Assembly (NCBI RefSeq): GCF_001875655.1
Contig: NZ_MKEQ01000001.1
Location: 372,001 to 436,000 of the forward strand
DNA length: 64,000 nucleotides
DNA from: Enterobacter hormaechei ATCC 49162
Lineage (GTDB): Bacteria > Pseudomonadota > Gammaproteobacteria > Enterobacterales > Enterobacteriaceae
Reading direction: 5' to 3'
The notes under the pieces were generated by a model. The model saw only the letters and a list, made by a program, of their open reading frames with translations, was not told the DNA's origin and did not search any database. Made by a program: the position numbers and the translations under genes. Positions 53,001 to 60,458 of the stretch are shown piece after piece (position 1 is the stretch's first letter; each line of letters starts with the position of its first letter).

Positions 53001-53772
53001 GCACGTTCGAGCCCCAGGCGATGATATAGCTGGAGTTGTACCAGTCGGCGGATTCCGGCACGTCGGTCTGCTCGCCCCAGGTCATCGGCGACGCGGGCGG
53101 CAGGTCGCAGTACCAGTCGTAGAAGCTCAGGCAGGTGCCGCCCAGCAGAGAGAGGTAGCGCGTTCCGGCGGCGTAAGAGACCATCGACATCGCCGGAATA
53201 GGGGAGAAACCGGCCACGCGATCCGGGCCGTAATGTTTGATGGTCCAGACGTTGGCGGCGGCAATAAGCTGGTTGAGTTCTTTCCAGTTTGAGCGGATAA
53301 ACCCGCCTTTACCCCGCGCCTTTCTGTAGCTCTGCGCTTTTTGCGGATCGTTCTGAATGGCGTCCCAGGCCAGCACCGGATCGGTATGCTGCGCCAGCGC
53401 CTCGCGCCAGAGTTCAATCAGCCTGCGGCGCACCAGCGGGTATTTAAGACGGTTGGCGCTGTAGAGATACCACGAGTAGCTCGCGCCACGCGGGCAGCCG
53501 CGCGGTTCGTGGTTGGGCAGGTCAGGGCGGGTGCGCGGGTAGTCGGTCTGCTGAGTTTCCCAGGTCACCAGCCCATTTTTGACATAAATCTTCCAGCTAC
53601 AGGAGCCGGTACAGTTAACGCCGTGGGTGGATCGTACAATTTTGTCGAACTGCCAGCGCTGACGGTAGCTGTCCTCCCAGTCGCGGTTGGTGTGATACAC
53701 CTGCCCGTGCCCCTCGGCGAAACTGTCGCCTTTTGTTTTGAAGTAACGGAAGCGGTCCAACAGTTTGCTCAT
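50032..53772 (-). CDS. narZ: Nitrate reductase Z alpha subunit (molybdenum catalytic subunit)
   Basis: The 1,246-residue catalytic subunit, with bis-MGD molybdenum and one FS0 4Fe-4S cluster (His/Cys ligands in RSTHGVNCTGSCSWKIYV with RGCPRGASYSW after it). NYCRRYTDMPMLVLLDEQAD, HWYHMDMNYRGMINMLVFCG and LPTATWYEKDDMNTSDMHPF are family blocks; the Asp ligand of molybdenum lies in the early WTIKHYGPDRVAGFSPIPAM region downstream. The frame is intact for its full length. It reduces nitrate to nitrite at the cytoplasmic face using quinol electrons. In E. coli this second enzyme is controlled by RpoS rather than by Fnr/nitrate. It starts 67 bases after the narU stop. Confidence 0.95.
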   Translation of the reverse strand: MSKLLDRFRYFKTKGDSFAEGHGQVYHTNRDWEDSYRQRWQFDKIVRSTHGVNCTGSCSWKIYVKNGLVTWETQQTDYPRTRPDLPNHEPRGCPRGASYSWYLYSANRLKYPLVRRRLIELWREALAQHTDPVLAWDAIQNDPQKAQSYRKARGKGGFIRSNWKELNQLIAAANVWTIKHYGPDRVAGFSPIPAMSMVSYAAGTRYLSLLGGTCLSFYDWYCDLPPASPMTWGEQTDVPESADWYNSSYIIAWGSNVPQTRTPDAHFFTEVRYKGTKTVAITPDFSEVAKLSDQWLAPKQGTDSALAMAMGHVILKEFHLDNPSEYFLNYCRRYTDMPMLVLLDEQADGRVVPGRMLRASDLADGLGETNNPEWKTIAFDVAGNLVAPNGSIGFRWGEKGKWNLESLAAGQETELTLSLLITHDSVADVAFPYFGGNENPHFRSVNQEPVLTRRVPSKTLTLADGSQRRVVSVYDLVLANYGLDRGLEDSNAALNYAEIKAYTPAWGEQITGVPAYLIEKIAREFADTAHKTHGRSMIILGAGVNHWYHMDMNYRGMINMLVFCGCVGQSGGGWSHYVGQEKLRPQTGWLPLAFALDWNRPPRQMNSTSYFYNHASQWRYEKLTAQELLSPLADATKFTGHLIDFNVRAERMGWLPSAPQLNLNPLHVKARADAAGMSPQDYTVQALKSGDIRFACEQPDNGKNHPRNLFVWRSNLLGSSGKGHEYMLKYLLGTESGIQGEDLGSTDDVKPEEVEWQTAAIEGKLDLLVTLDFRMSSTCLFSDIVLPTATWYEKDDMNTSDMHPFIHPLSAAVDPAWESRSDWEIYKGIAKVFSEVCVGHLGTETDVVLQPLQHDSPGELSQPFDILDWRKGECDLIPGKTAPNIAVVERNYPETYERFTALGPLLDKLGNGGKGISWNTQNEVDFLGKLNYVKLDGPAKGRPRIETAIDASEVILALAPETNGQVAVKAWEALGELTGRDHTHLALNKEDEKIRFRDIQAQPRKIISSPTWSGLESEHVSYNAGYTNVHELIPWRTISGRQQLYQDHVWMRAFGESLVAYRPPIDTRSVTHMREIPPNGFPEKALNFLTPHQKWGIHSTYSENLLMQTLSRGGPIVWISETDARELGIEDNDWIEAFNANGALTARAVVSQRVPPGMTMMYHAQERILNIPGSEVTGRRGGIHNSVTRVCPKPTHMIGGYAQLAYSFNYYGTVGSNRDEFIMIRKMKNINWLDGEGRDQVQEAKK

Positions 53773-53798
53773 GACATTTCTCCTGCTTCGATAGCATG

Positions 53799-53826
53799 GC
53801 CGGAGGGTGAGGCATCACACTCCGGC
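53799..53826 (-). terminator. Hairpin between narU and narZ
   Basis: Stem GCCGGAG/CTCCGGC with a 14-base loop lies in the 67-base gap between narU and narZ. No T-tract follows on the minus strand, so it is more likely an mRNA-processing or attenuating hairpin that sets narU:narZ ratios than a full terminator. Confidence 0.4.
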
Positions 53827-53839
53827 GAAGATATAGTTA

Positions 53840-55225
53840 TTATTTTTGTGAGGATTTGCGGCCATACACCAGCCAGGTGACGAGCACGCAGACGATGTAA
53901 AAAACGAGAAAGACTTTCATGGCGCCCACCGGAGAACCGGTCATCGCCAGTGACGTACCAAAGGCTTTGGGAATAAAGAACCCGCCCACCGCACCGATGG
54001 CAGAGATAAAGCCCAGCGCGGCAGCCGTTTCGGTCACTGCTTCATGCTGCGCCTGTTCGTCGCTCCCGCCCTGTTTTTTCACGCGGTCGAGGGTGATTTG
54101 ACGGAAGATAACCGCGATCATCTGGAAGGTCGATCCGCTGCCCAGCCCTGCGGTCAGAAACAGGCCCATAAAGACCAGATAGAAGGCCATAAAACTGCCG
54201 GAACCTGATCCGGGGAGCGTCAGGAAAATCAGGGCGCTAAAGATGGCCATAAAAACAAAGTTGATCAGCGTAACGCGCACGCCGCCCAGCCGGTCAGAAA
54301 TCATCCCGCCAGCCGAACGCGCCAGGGCGCCAATCAGCGGACCGAAGAAGGCGAGGTGCAGGATGTTCACGTCCGGGAACTGGGTTTTCGACAGCATGGC
54401 AAAGCCCGCCGAGAAACCAATAAACGATCCGAAAGTCGCCAGATAGAGCAGGCTCAGCAGCCAGAGGTGAAAGCGCTTCAGCACCCGAAGCTGGCTGGCA
54501 ATGGAGGCTTTCGAGCTGGCGATGTCATTCATGCCAAAAAACGCCGCAATGGTGGCCAGAATCAGCAGCGGCGCCCAGATCCAGGCCGCGTTCGCCAGCC
54601 ACATTGTCGAGCCATCCTCCTGCGGTACGCCGTGCACGCCGAGGAAGGTGAACATCGGCAGGAAGATGACCAGCGGCGCAACCAGCTGCATCACGCTGAC
54701 GCCCAGGTTTCCCAGCCCGCCGTTAATACCCAGCGCGCTGCCCTGTCTGGCTTTCGGGAAGAAGAAGCTGATGTTTCCCATGCTGGAAGCAAAGTTGGCG
54801 CCAGCAAAACCGCACAGCAGCGCGATGATGATGAAGACCCAATAGGGCGTAGCGGTATTCTGGATGGCGATCCCAAGCCAGACACAGGGCACAACAAGGA
54901 TCACGGTGCTTAACACGGTCCAGTAACGTCCGCCAAATATCGGTACCATAAAAGAGTAGGGGACGCGCAATATCGCGCCGGAGAGAGAAGGTAATGCTGT
55001 TAGCATAAAAAGCTGATCGGTGCTGAAATTAAATCCGACCTTATTAAGATTCACCGCAATAGCGCTAAACAACATCCATACACAAAACGCCAGAAGCAAA
55101 CACGCGACGGAAATCCACAGGTTTCTGCGTGCGATATGTTTCCCTTTATTCTCCCAAAATTGCGCGTTTTCCGGTTTCCAGTTACTCAACAGATGCTGAT
55201 TACTCTTCTCACTTTGATGTGACAT
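53840..55225 (-). CDS. narU: Nitrate/nitrite transporter NarU
   Basis: A 461-residue MFS transporter of the nitrate/nitrite porter family with 12 membrane helices. It starts with a hydrophilic leader (QHLLSNWKPENAQFWENKGK) typical of NarK/NarU. The two nitrate signatures are FAGANFASSMGNISFFFPKA and the later FLTAGLGSGSTFQMIAVIFR, each followed by a glycine-rich helix; helix 2 carries the Arg of ILRVPYSFMVPIFGGR. It imports nitrate and exports nitrite. It is upstream of narZ on the same strand, exactly as E. coli narU-narZYWV, which separates it from narK. Confidence 0.94.
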   Translation of the reverse strand: MSHQSEKSNQHLLSNWKPENAQFWENKGKHIARRNLWISVACLLLAFCVWMLFSAIAVNLNKVGFNFSTDQLFMLTALPSLSGAILRVPYSFMVPIFGGRYWTVLSTVILVVPCVWLGIAIQNTATPYWVFIIIALLCGFAGANFASSMGNISFFFPKARQGSALGINGGLGNLGVSVMQLVAPLVIFLPMFTFLGVHGVPQEDGSTMWLANAAWIWAPLLILATIAAFFGMNDIASSKASIASQLRVLKRFHLWLLSLLYLATFGSFIGFSAGFAMLSKTQFPDVNILHLAFFGPLIGALARSAGGMISDRLGGVRVTLINFVFMAIFSALIFLTLPGSGSGSFMAFYLVFMGLFLTAGLGSGSTFQMIAVIFRQITLDRVKKQGGSDEQAQHEAVTETAAALGFISAIGAVGGFFIPKAFGTSLAMTGSPVGAMKVFLVFYIVCVLVTWLVYGRKSSQK

Positions 55226-55335
55226 ATCACCCTCTTGCTTACCAAATGAAGAGAAAAAAGAAGTGAAAACAGAAAGATAGTTGTCGATGGTTTGTAGAAA
55301 TTATTGGATGTTATGGGATACATCTGAAAGGATAG

Positions 55336-55383
55336 ATAAAAAAGCGAATCCCTGAGTTTGGAATGGGAATCAGGGTTCGCTTT
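55336..55383 (-). terminator. Terminator of smvR
   Basis: Minus-strand stem of about 12 base pairs (AGCGAACCCTGA paired with TCAGGGATTCGCT, one bulge), 52 bases after the smvR stop, followed by TTTTTTATC. It separates smvR from narU. Confidence 0.75.
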
Positions 55384-55434
55384 ATGTGTTACTAATTGTA
55401 ACTTTTTGCAGAAATTAATACCCCGATGGGAGTA

Positions 55435-56010
55435 TTAAAACAATTCGAGGGAGATAAGTTTATCCAGATGCTTATTAAATGCCGCATCGTCCATTTCAGG
55501 CATATTTAATACGTATATGCCGTCCAGTCCGCATACCAGGCCGATTAATCGCCAGGCAATATTTTCTGGCTGGTCAGCAAGCGTAAAGGCGTTGGCCTCT
55601 GCGCCGGCACGGATAATCGCGACCGTCTCCTGGTGCCACATCTCCATGGTCAGAACGTAAGCGCCTTTAATGTCGCTATCCCGGCTGGCAAGAATTTGCG
55701 CCTCCCGCCACAGTCGAATATAAGGCTCAAACCCGCCGTCATCGCTGCCGAGCATAGCATGCAGGCGCTCGCGCCACCCGGCGTTATCGCCCACGATTTC
55801 AGCGTCCAGTAAATCGCGGATCAGCCGCACAAACGCCAGCGATTTAAGTTCGCCCGCCGACGCAAAGTGGTGATGAACCTGCCCGGTTGCAACGCCCGCT
55901 TCGGCGGCGATGCGGCGAACGGTCATCGCAGCTAACCCTTCAGTCAGCGCCACGCGCATCGCGGCCTGTAGGATCTCTTCCCGCCGTTCGTCCTTGCTCA
56001 GATAACGCAT
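55435..56010 (-). CDS. smvR: TetR-family repressor SmvR of the SmvA efflux pump
   Basis: A 191-residue TetR regulator. The N-terminal helix-turn-helix is RREEILQAAMRVALTEGLAA, MTVRRIAAEAGVATGQVHHH and FASAGELKSLAF; the remaining helical domain binds ligand (YIRLWREAQILASRDSDIKG; IAWRLIGLVCGLDGIYVLNM). It is divergent from smvA with two palindromic operators in between. In Klebsiella and Salmonella SmvR represses smvA, and its loss raises chlorhexidine and octenidine tolerance. The gene here looks intact. Confidence 0.9.
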   Translation of the reverse strand: MRYLSKDERREEILQAAMRVALTEGLAAMTVRRIAAEAGVATGQVHHHFASAGELKSLAFVRLIRDLLDAEIVGDNAGWRERLHAMLGSDDGGFEPYIRLWREAQILASRDSDIKGAYVLTMEMWHQETVAIIRAGAEANAFTLADQPENIAWRLIGLVCGLDGIYVLNMPEMDDAAFNKHLDKLISLELF

Positions 56011-56053
56011 ATTTTCTCACTCTCAATGGCAACGAAACGAGTGTAACAAAGAG

Positions 56054-56069
56054 CTGGACAAGTGTTCAA
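56054..56069. promoter_or_regulatory. SmvR operator 1 (smvR proximal)
   Basis: Inverted repeat CTGGACA-AG-TGTTCAA, the same 7-2-7 plan as operator 2 with two mismatched base pairs. It lies 44 bases before the smvR start and 35 bases from operator 2. Confidence 0.7.
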
Positions 56070-56088
56070 CTTTACGTAGGATCGCAAT

Positions 56089-56104
56089 CTGGACATGTGT
56101 CCAG
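56089..56104. promoter_or_regulatory. SmvR operator 2 (smvA proximal)
   Basis: Perfect 16-base palindrome CTGGACA-TG-TGTCCAG, 23 bases before the smvA start, well placed to block its promoter. Presence of two copies in the divergent gap supports control of both genes by SmvR. Confidence 0.8.
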
Positions 56105-56126
56105 TTTTTAAGTGATAAGGAAATTT

Positions 56127-57617
56127 ATGTTTCGTCAGTGGTTAGCGTTAGTGATTATCGTGCTGGTGTATATCCCGGTGGCGATTGACGCGACGGTGCT
56201 GCACGTGGCGGCGCCAACATTGAGCATGACGCTGGGTGCCAGCGGCAACGAATTGCTGTGGATTATTGATATTTACTCGCTGGTGATGGCGGGGATGGTG
56301 CTGCCAATGGGCGCGCTGGGGGATCGCATTGGCTTCAAGCGCCTGCTGATGATCGGCAGCGTGCTGTTTGGCCTGTCATCGTTAGCGGCGGCTTTTGCGC
56401 CGTCCGCGGGCTGGCTGATCGCTGCCCGCGCGTCGCTGGCGATAGGGGCGGCGATGATCATCCCGGCAACGCTTGCAGGGATCCGCACCCTGTTTAATGA
56501 CGCGCGGCACCGCAATATTGCCCTCGGTGTCTGGGCGGCCGTTGGTTCGGGCGGCGCGGCGTTTGGCCCGTTGATTGGCGGCATGTTGCTGGAGCACTTC
56601 TATTGGGGGTCAGTGTTCCTGATTAACGTGCCGATCGTGCTGATCGTGGTTTCGCTTGCTGCGCGCTTTGTGCCTGCTCAGCAGGGGCGTCCCGAACAGC
56701 CGCTCAATATCAGCCATGCCATTATGCTGATTGTCGCCATTTTACTGCTGGTCTATAGCGCCAAAACCGCCCTGAAAGGGGTGCTGTCGCCGTGGATGGT
56801 GGCCTGTACGCTGCTTACCGGGGCGGTGATGCTGTTTATCTTCGTCCGTATCCAGCTGCGCGCCCGCGTGCCGATGATCGACATGCGTCTGTTTTGCCAT
56901 CGCATCATTTTAAGCGGCGTGGTCATGGCAATGACCGCCATGATTGCGCTGGTGGGATTTGAACTGCTGATGGCGCAGGAGTTGCAGTTCGTGCATGGTT
57001 TTACGCCGTTTGAAGCAGGGATATTTATGCTGCCGGTGATGGTGGCAAGCGGATTTAGCGGGCCGATCGCGGGTGTGCTGGTCGGGCGTCTGGGGCTACG
57101 CATTGTCGCGGCCGGGGGTATGGGGTTAAGCGCGGTCAGTTTTATCGGCCTGTCGACACTCGATTTCAGCACCCAACAGTGGCAGGCATGGAGCCTGATG
57201 GTGCTGCTGGGCTTCAGTGCCGCCAGCGCACTGCTGGCATCGACGTCAGCGATCATGGCCGCCGCCCCGAAAGAAAAAGCGGCAGCCGCAGGCGCGATCG
57301 AAACGATGTCCTATGAGTTGGGGGCCGGTCTGGGGATCGCCATTTTCGGTCTGCTACTGACCCGCAGCTTTTCGGCGTCTATTGAACTGCCGCAGGGGCT
57401 GAGCGCGTCGCTTACCGATAAAGCCTCGTCGTCCATCGGTGAAGCGATGAAGGTTGCGCAGGAGCTGACGCCGTCGCTGGCCGAGCCGGTAATAATGGCG
57501 GCAAAAACCGCCTTCATCACCTCGCACAGCGTGGCCCTGAGCAGCGCGGGAGGCATGCTGCTGATCCTTGCGGTGGGTATCTGGTTTAGTCTGGCGAAGG
57601 TCGGGCAACAGCAATAA
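56127..57617 (+). CDS. smvA: MFS efflux pump SmvA (methyl viologen and cationic biocides)
   Basis: A 496-residue, 14-helix MFS drug/proton antiporter (DHA2 family), same length as Salmonella SmvA. FRQWLALVIIVLVYIPVAID, the motif A loop LPMGALGDRIGFKRLLMIGS, motif C AAVGSGGAAFGPLIGGMLLE and the late LGFSAASALLASTSAIMAA are plain. The ATG at 56127 follows ATAAGGAAATTT; the open frame five codons earlier is not used. It exports methyl viologen, acriflavine and bisbiguanides. It is divergent from its repressor smvR. Confidence 0.93.
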   Translation: MFRQWLALVIIVLVYIPVAIDATVLHVAAPTLSMTLGASGNELLWIIDIYSLVMAGMVLPMGALGDRIGFKRLLMIGSVLFGLSSLAAAFAPSAGWLIAARASLAIGAAMIIPATLAGIRTLFNDARHRNIALGVWAAVGSGGAAFGPLIGGMLLEHFYWGSVFLINVPIVLIVVSLAARFVPAQQGRPEQPLNISHAIMLIVAILLLVYSAKTALKGVLSPWMVACTLLTGAVMLFIFVRIQLRARVPMIDMRLFCHRIILSGVVMAMTAMIALVGFELLMAQELQFVHGFTPFEAGIFMLPVMVASGFSGPIAGVLVGRLGLRIVAAGGMGLSAVSFIGLSTLDFSTQQWQAWSLMVLLGFSAASALLASTSAIMAAAPKEKAAAAGAIETMSYELGAGLGIAIFGLLLTRSFSASIELPQGLSASLTDKASSSIGEAMKVAQELTPSLAEPVIMAAKTAFITSHSVALSSAGGMLLILAVGIWFSLAKVGQQQ

Positions 57618-57642
57618 AAAAGGCCAGCCGTAAAGGCTGGCC
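57616..57642 (-). terminator. Terminator of ompD
   Basis: Perfect stem GGCCAGCC/GGCTGGCC with a five-base loop, followed on the minus strand by TTTTTTATTG. It lies 19 bases after the porin stop and overlaps the end of smvA; on the plus strand there is no T-run. Confidence 0.85.
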
Positions 57643-57660
57643 TGAGTGCACTAACACATC

Positions 57661-58734
57661 TTAGAACTGGTAGGTCAGACCCACGGCCACGATGTTGTCG
57701 GTAGCCACTTTGGCATCTTTGGTGAACTGGCTGTCGTCAACCAGGTTGATTTTGTAATCAACATAGGTGGACATGTTTTTGTTGAAGTAGTAGCTCGCGC
57801 CAACGTCAACGTATTCAACCAGATCCTGATCGCCGTAAGAACCGATGTCTTTACCTTTGGATTTCAGGTAAGCGATGGACGGACGCAGACCGAAGTCGAA
57901 CTGGTACTGAGCCACAACTTCGAAGTTCTGCGCTTTGTTGGCAACGTGACCGTTACCGAACGCCGTCATGTTGCGGGTTTCAGAGTAGGTGGTAGCCAGG
58001 TAGATGTTGTTCGCATCGTACTTCAGGCCAGCAGCCCAGACTTCTGCGTTTTCGCCACCGGCGTTCAGGTTGCTTGCTGCACGAACCTGACGGTCAGTAC
58101 GGTCAGATTTTGCGTAGGTCGCACCCACACCAAAGCCGTCGAATTCATAGGTAGAAGAGAGACCCCAGCCGTCACCGTTGGATTCGGTGATGTCGTCACG
58201 GTCGTTTTTACCCTGGTACTGTGCCGCCACGTTCAGTCCGTCAACCAGACCGAAGAAGTCGGTATTACGGTAGGTTGCAACGCCAGTGGTACGGCCAGTC
58301 ATGAAGCCGTCAGTCTGCGTCCAGGTATCGCCACCGAATTCTGGCAGAACGTCAGTCCATGCGCCGATGTCGTATGCAACGCCGTAGTTACGACCGTAGT
58401 CGAAAGAACCAAACTCATCGAATTTCAGACCAGCAAATGCCAGACGGGTTTTGTTGCCGTCTGCACCCTGATTTTCAGAGCGGTTGCCCTTGAACTCATA
58501 TTCCCACTGGCCGTAACCGGTCAGCTGATCGTTGATCTGGGTTTCACCTTTGAAACCAAGACGCACATACGTTTTGTCGCCGTCGCTACCAGCATCATCA
58601 GAAAAATAGTGCAGACCCGTAACTTTGCCGTACAGATCCAGTTTGTTACCGTCTTTGTTAAAAACTTCAGCCGCGTTAACAACGCCTGCTGCCAACATGG
58701 AAGTGACTGCCACTGCAACTAATTTAAGTTTCAT
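57661..58734 (-). CDS. ompD: OmpD (NmpC) outer-membrane porin, OmpC family
   Basis: A 357-residue trimeric general porin. Signal peptide [21 protein letters not shown]; mature protein starts [17 protein letters not shown]. The loop-3 eyelet segment [20 protein letters not shown] and [20 protein letters not shown] are family blocks, and the C-terminal strand ends VGLTYQF, the Phe signature needed for BAM assembly. Together with the order smvA-ompD-yddG this matches Salmonella OmpD more than OmpC/OmpF. It has a long upstream region with an AAGGATTA ribosome site. Confidence 0.9.
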   Translation of the reverse strand: MKLKLVAVAVTSMLAAGVVNAAEVFNKDGNKLDLYGKVTGLHYFSDDAGSDGDKTYVRLGFKGETQINDQLTGYGQWEYEFKGNRSENQGADGNKTRLAFAGLKFDEFGSFDYGRNYGVAYDIGAWTDVLPEFGGDTWTQTDGFMTGRTTGVATYRNTDFFGLVDGLNVAAQYQGKNDRDDITESNGDGWGLSSTYEFDGFGVGATYAKSDRTDRQVRAASNLNAGGENAEVWAAGLKYDANNIYLATTYSETRNMTAFGNGHVANKAQNFEVVAQYQFDFGLRPSIAYLKSKGKDIGSYGDQDLVEYVDVGASYYFNKNMSTYVDYKINLVDDSQFTKDAKVATDNIVAVGLTYQF

Positions 58735-59317
58735 CTTAAATAATCCTTATAATTTTATTTAGGTATTTCCTAAGCCACCTGAGCGATTTTTAAACGAGGC
58801 TTATCGTCAATGGCAGACTATTTTTAAAATTCCATAGACTGCTTTCAATAATAAGTTTCAAAATATTAAAGATAATTTCAATTAGTGTGATCCTGATCCG
58901 ATAAATTGCTCTCATCTCGCCGAAATAGATTAATATATATACATAAATTGATTATTAACCGACCATGATAATATGGCTACACATAGTTTATGAAGGTTTT
59001 AGTTTTTAGATGAAACTAACGGATATTAGCGCAGAATAAAAAAATATAAGGCGTGTAAACTTCTTTTAGAACAGGTGATTATGAATTTTACGGCGAGCAG
59101 AAGCTTGTTTTTGAATAAACACATTCAGAAATATACTATTGCAATTCGTGCTATATAGCCCGGGAATATTGGTAGTGAATTAATTACCTGTGTTGTCAGT
59201 TTATGTCAATTAACACTACTGTCTTGCTTTACATTTGCACTCTATACAGAAATATAAACACACGCGAATGTTAAGAATTATATTCCCGAGTGTGATCACA
59301 TATTAAAATATTGTTAA
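58735..59317. other. Long AT-rich region upstream of ompD
   Basis: 583 bases between the porin start and the yddG terminator. It is markedly AT-rich against the rest of the window and must contain the porin promoter and its regulatory sites; this composition suits H-NS-type silencing. A 25-codon frame on the plus strand (59081-59158) has no homologue that I know, and I do not call it a gene. I could not recognise a small RNA. Confidence 0.45.
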
Positions 59318-59355
59318 TTTTTTTGCCGGGCATATTTCGTGCCCGGCAAAAATAA
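59318..59355. terminator. Terminator of yddG
   Basis: Perfect nine-bp stem TGCCGGGCA/TGCCCGGCA with a seven-base loop, flanked by T-rich sequence on one strand and A-rich on the other, so it works in both directions. It follows the yddG stop on the minus strand by about 11 bases. Confidence 0.88.
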
Positions 59356-59359
59356 AAAG

Positions 59360-60238
59360 CTATTTGCGTGTGGCGTACCAGCATAGCAACGATCCGGCGC
59401 AGACCATTAATGCCCCTTGCCAGAATGAGAATGAAAGCGGGGAGCTGAGTAAAAATGCCGCCAGTGCGGCGGAAAGAACGGGCGTGAAATAAGAGACAGC
59501 CGCAAGCACCGTCACGTTACCGTGGAGAATACCGATATTCCATGCGGCGTAGCCAAAGCCAAGGGCAACACCGCACATCAACAGCTTCACCACTACCGGT
59601 ACGCTGAACACCATTTCGGGCTGATCGCTGACGGCATATTTAACCCACAGGCTCAGGGCAGTCAGCAGGACGAACAGGGTAATGCCATTTTGCCCTTTGG
59701 CATACTTACTGGTGACGGTGCAGTAGGCGGCCCAGATAAAGGCGCCGGCAAACGCCAGCCCATAACTTAGCGGGCTGGAGACGACGTTTTGCATGATGTC
59801 ATTCAGATGCAGGCCGTTTTCGCCGCCTAAAACCCAGCACACGCCCAACAGCGAGACGAGAAGCCCCGGGATCACCCACAGGGTAGATTTTTGTCCGTTG
59901 AATAAAATCGCGAATGCTATCGTCAGGCTTGGCCAAAGATAATTGACCATACCCACTTCAATCGCCTGCGAGCGTGTTGCGGCATATCCCAATGACAGGG
60001 CCAGGCACATCTCATAGCTGACAAACAGGATGCTGCCCGCAATGAGATAGCGCGTGGAAAAACGCCGAAGATCCGGAAAACCTACCGTCACCAGACATAA
60101 CAGCCCGCTGACGGTGTAAATCATTGCCGCGCCGCCCACCGGGCCCAGTCCCTCGCTGACGCTGCGGATAAGACCCACCATGGTGCTCCACAGCAATATG
60201 GCCGCCAGACCAATCAGCGTTGCTCTTTTTCTGTCCAT
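59360..60238 (-). CDS. yddG: Aromatic amino acid exporter YddG (DMT family)
   Basis: A 292-residue DMT transporter with ten helices in two EamA repeats. ATLIGLAAILLWSTMVGLIR begins helix 1, and RSQAIEVGMVNYLWPSLTIA, LAFAGAFIWAAYCTVTSKYA and CGVALGFGYAAWNIGILHGN then ALAAFLLSSPLSFSFWQG cover the second half. It matches E. coli YddG in length and end. In E. coli it exports phenylalanine, tyrosine and tryptophan and, in Salmonella, paraquat. Order ompD-yddG-fdnG is conserved. Confidence 0.93.
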   Translation of the reverse strand: MDRKRATLIGLAAILLWSTMVGLIRSVSEGLGPVGGAAMIYTVSGLLCLVTVGFPDLRRFSTRYLIAGSILFVSYEMCLALSLGYAATRSQAIEVGMVNYLWPSLTIAFAILFNGQKSTLWVIPGLLVSLLGVCWVLGGENGLHLNDIMQNVVSSPLSYGLAFAGAFIWAAYCTVTSKYAKGQNGITLFVLLTALSLWVKYAVSDQPEMVFSVPVVVKLLMCGVALGFGYAAWNIGILHGNVTVLAAVSYFTPVLSAALAAFLLSSPLSFSFWQGALMVCAGSLLCWYATRK

Positions 60239-60382
60239 TACCCTGCCAGTCTTTTAAAAATCAAAGGGAAAACTTATAGCATCTATCCGCGGCAGCTGGC
60301 GAATTTTCTCAGAGCCTGTTAACCCGAAAGGATTAAAAAATCGTACCGGCAGTGACTATTAAGGGGGCGAAGACTGGCGACC

Positions 60383-60396
60383 TTGATTTGACGCAA
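60383..60396 (+). promoter_or_regulatory. fdnG: Likely FNR site of fdnGHI
   Basis: TTGATTTGACGCAA: a perfect left half (TTGAT) and a right half CGCAA with two mismatches to ATCAA. It lies 63-76 bases before the fdnG start, where the E. coli FNR site sits near -42 of transcription. A GTGACTATTAAGGGG sequence (about 60352-60366) resembles weak NarL heptamers. Confidence 0.55.
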
Positions 60397-60458
60397 AAAA
60401 AACAGGGGCTTTGCTGTTAGTTTGCGGCGCGAAGTCTTATCAGATAACGAGGACAGCA

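Noticed and set aside
59081..59158. Small ORF of 25 codons upstream of ompD
   Set aside because: Short, in an AT-rich regulatory region, and without similarity that I can recall; chance is a sufficient explanation.
59291..59300. TGTGATCACA as a CRP site near the yddG terminator
   Set aside because: CRP needs TGTGA-N6-TCACA; here the halves abut without the six-base spacer, and the position downstream of yddG and far from ompD fits no promoter.
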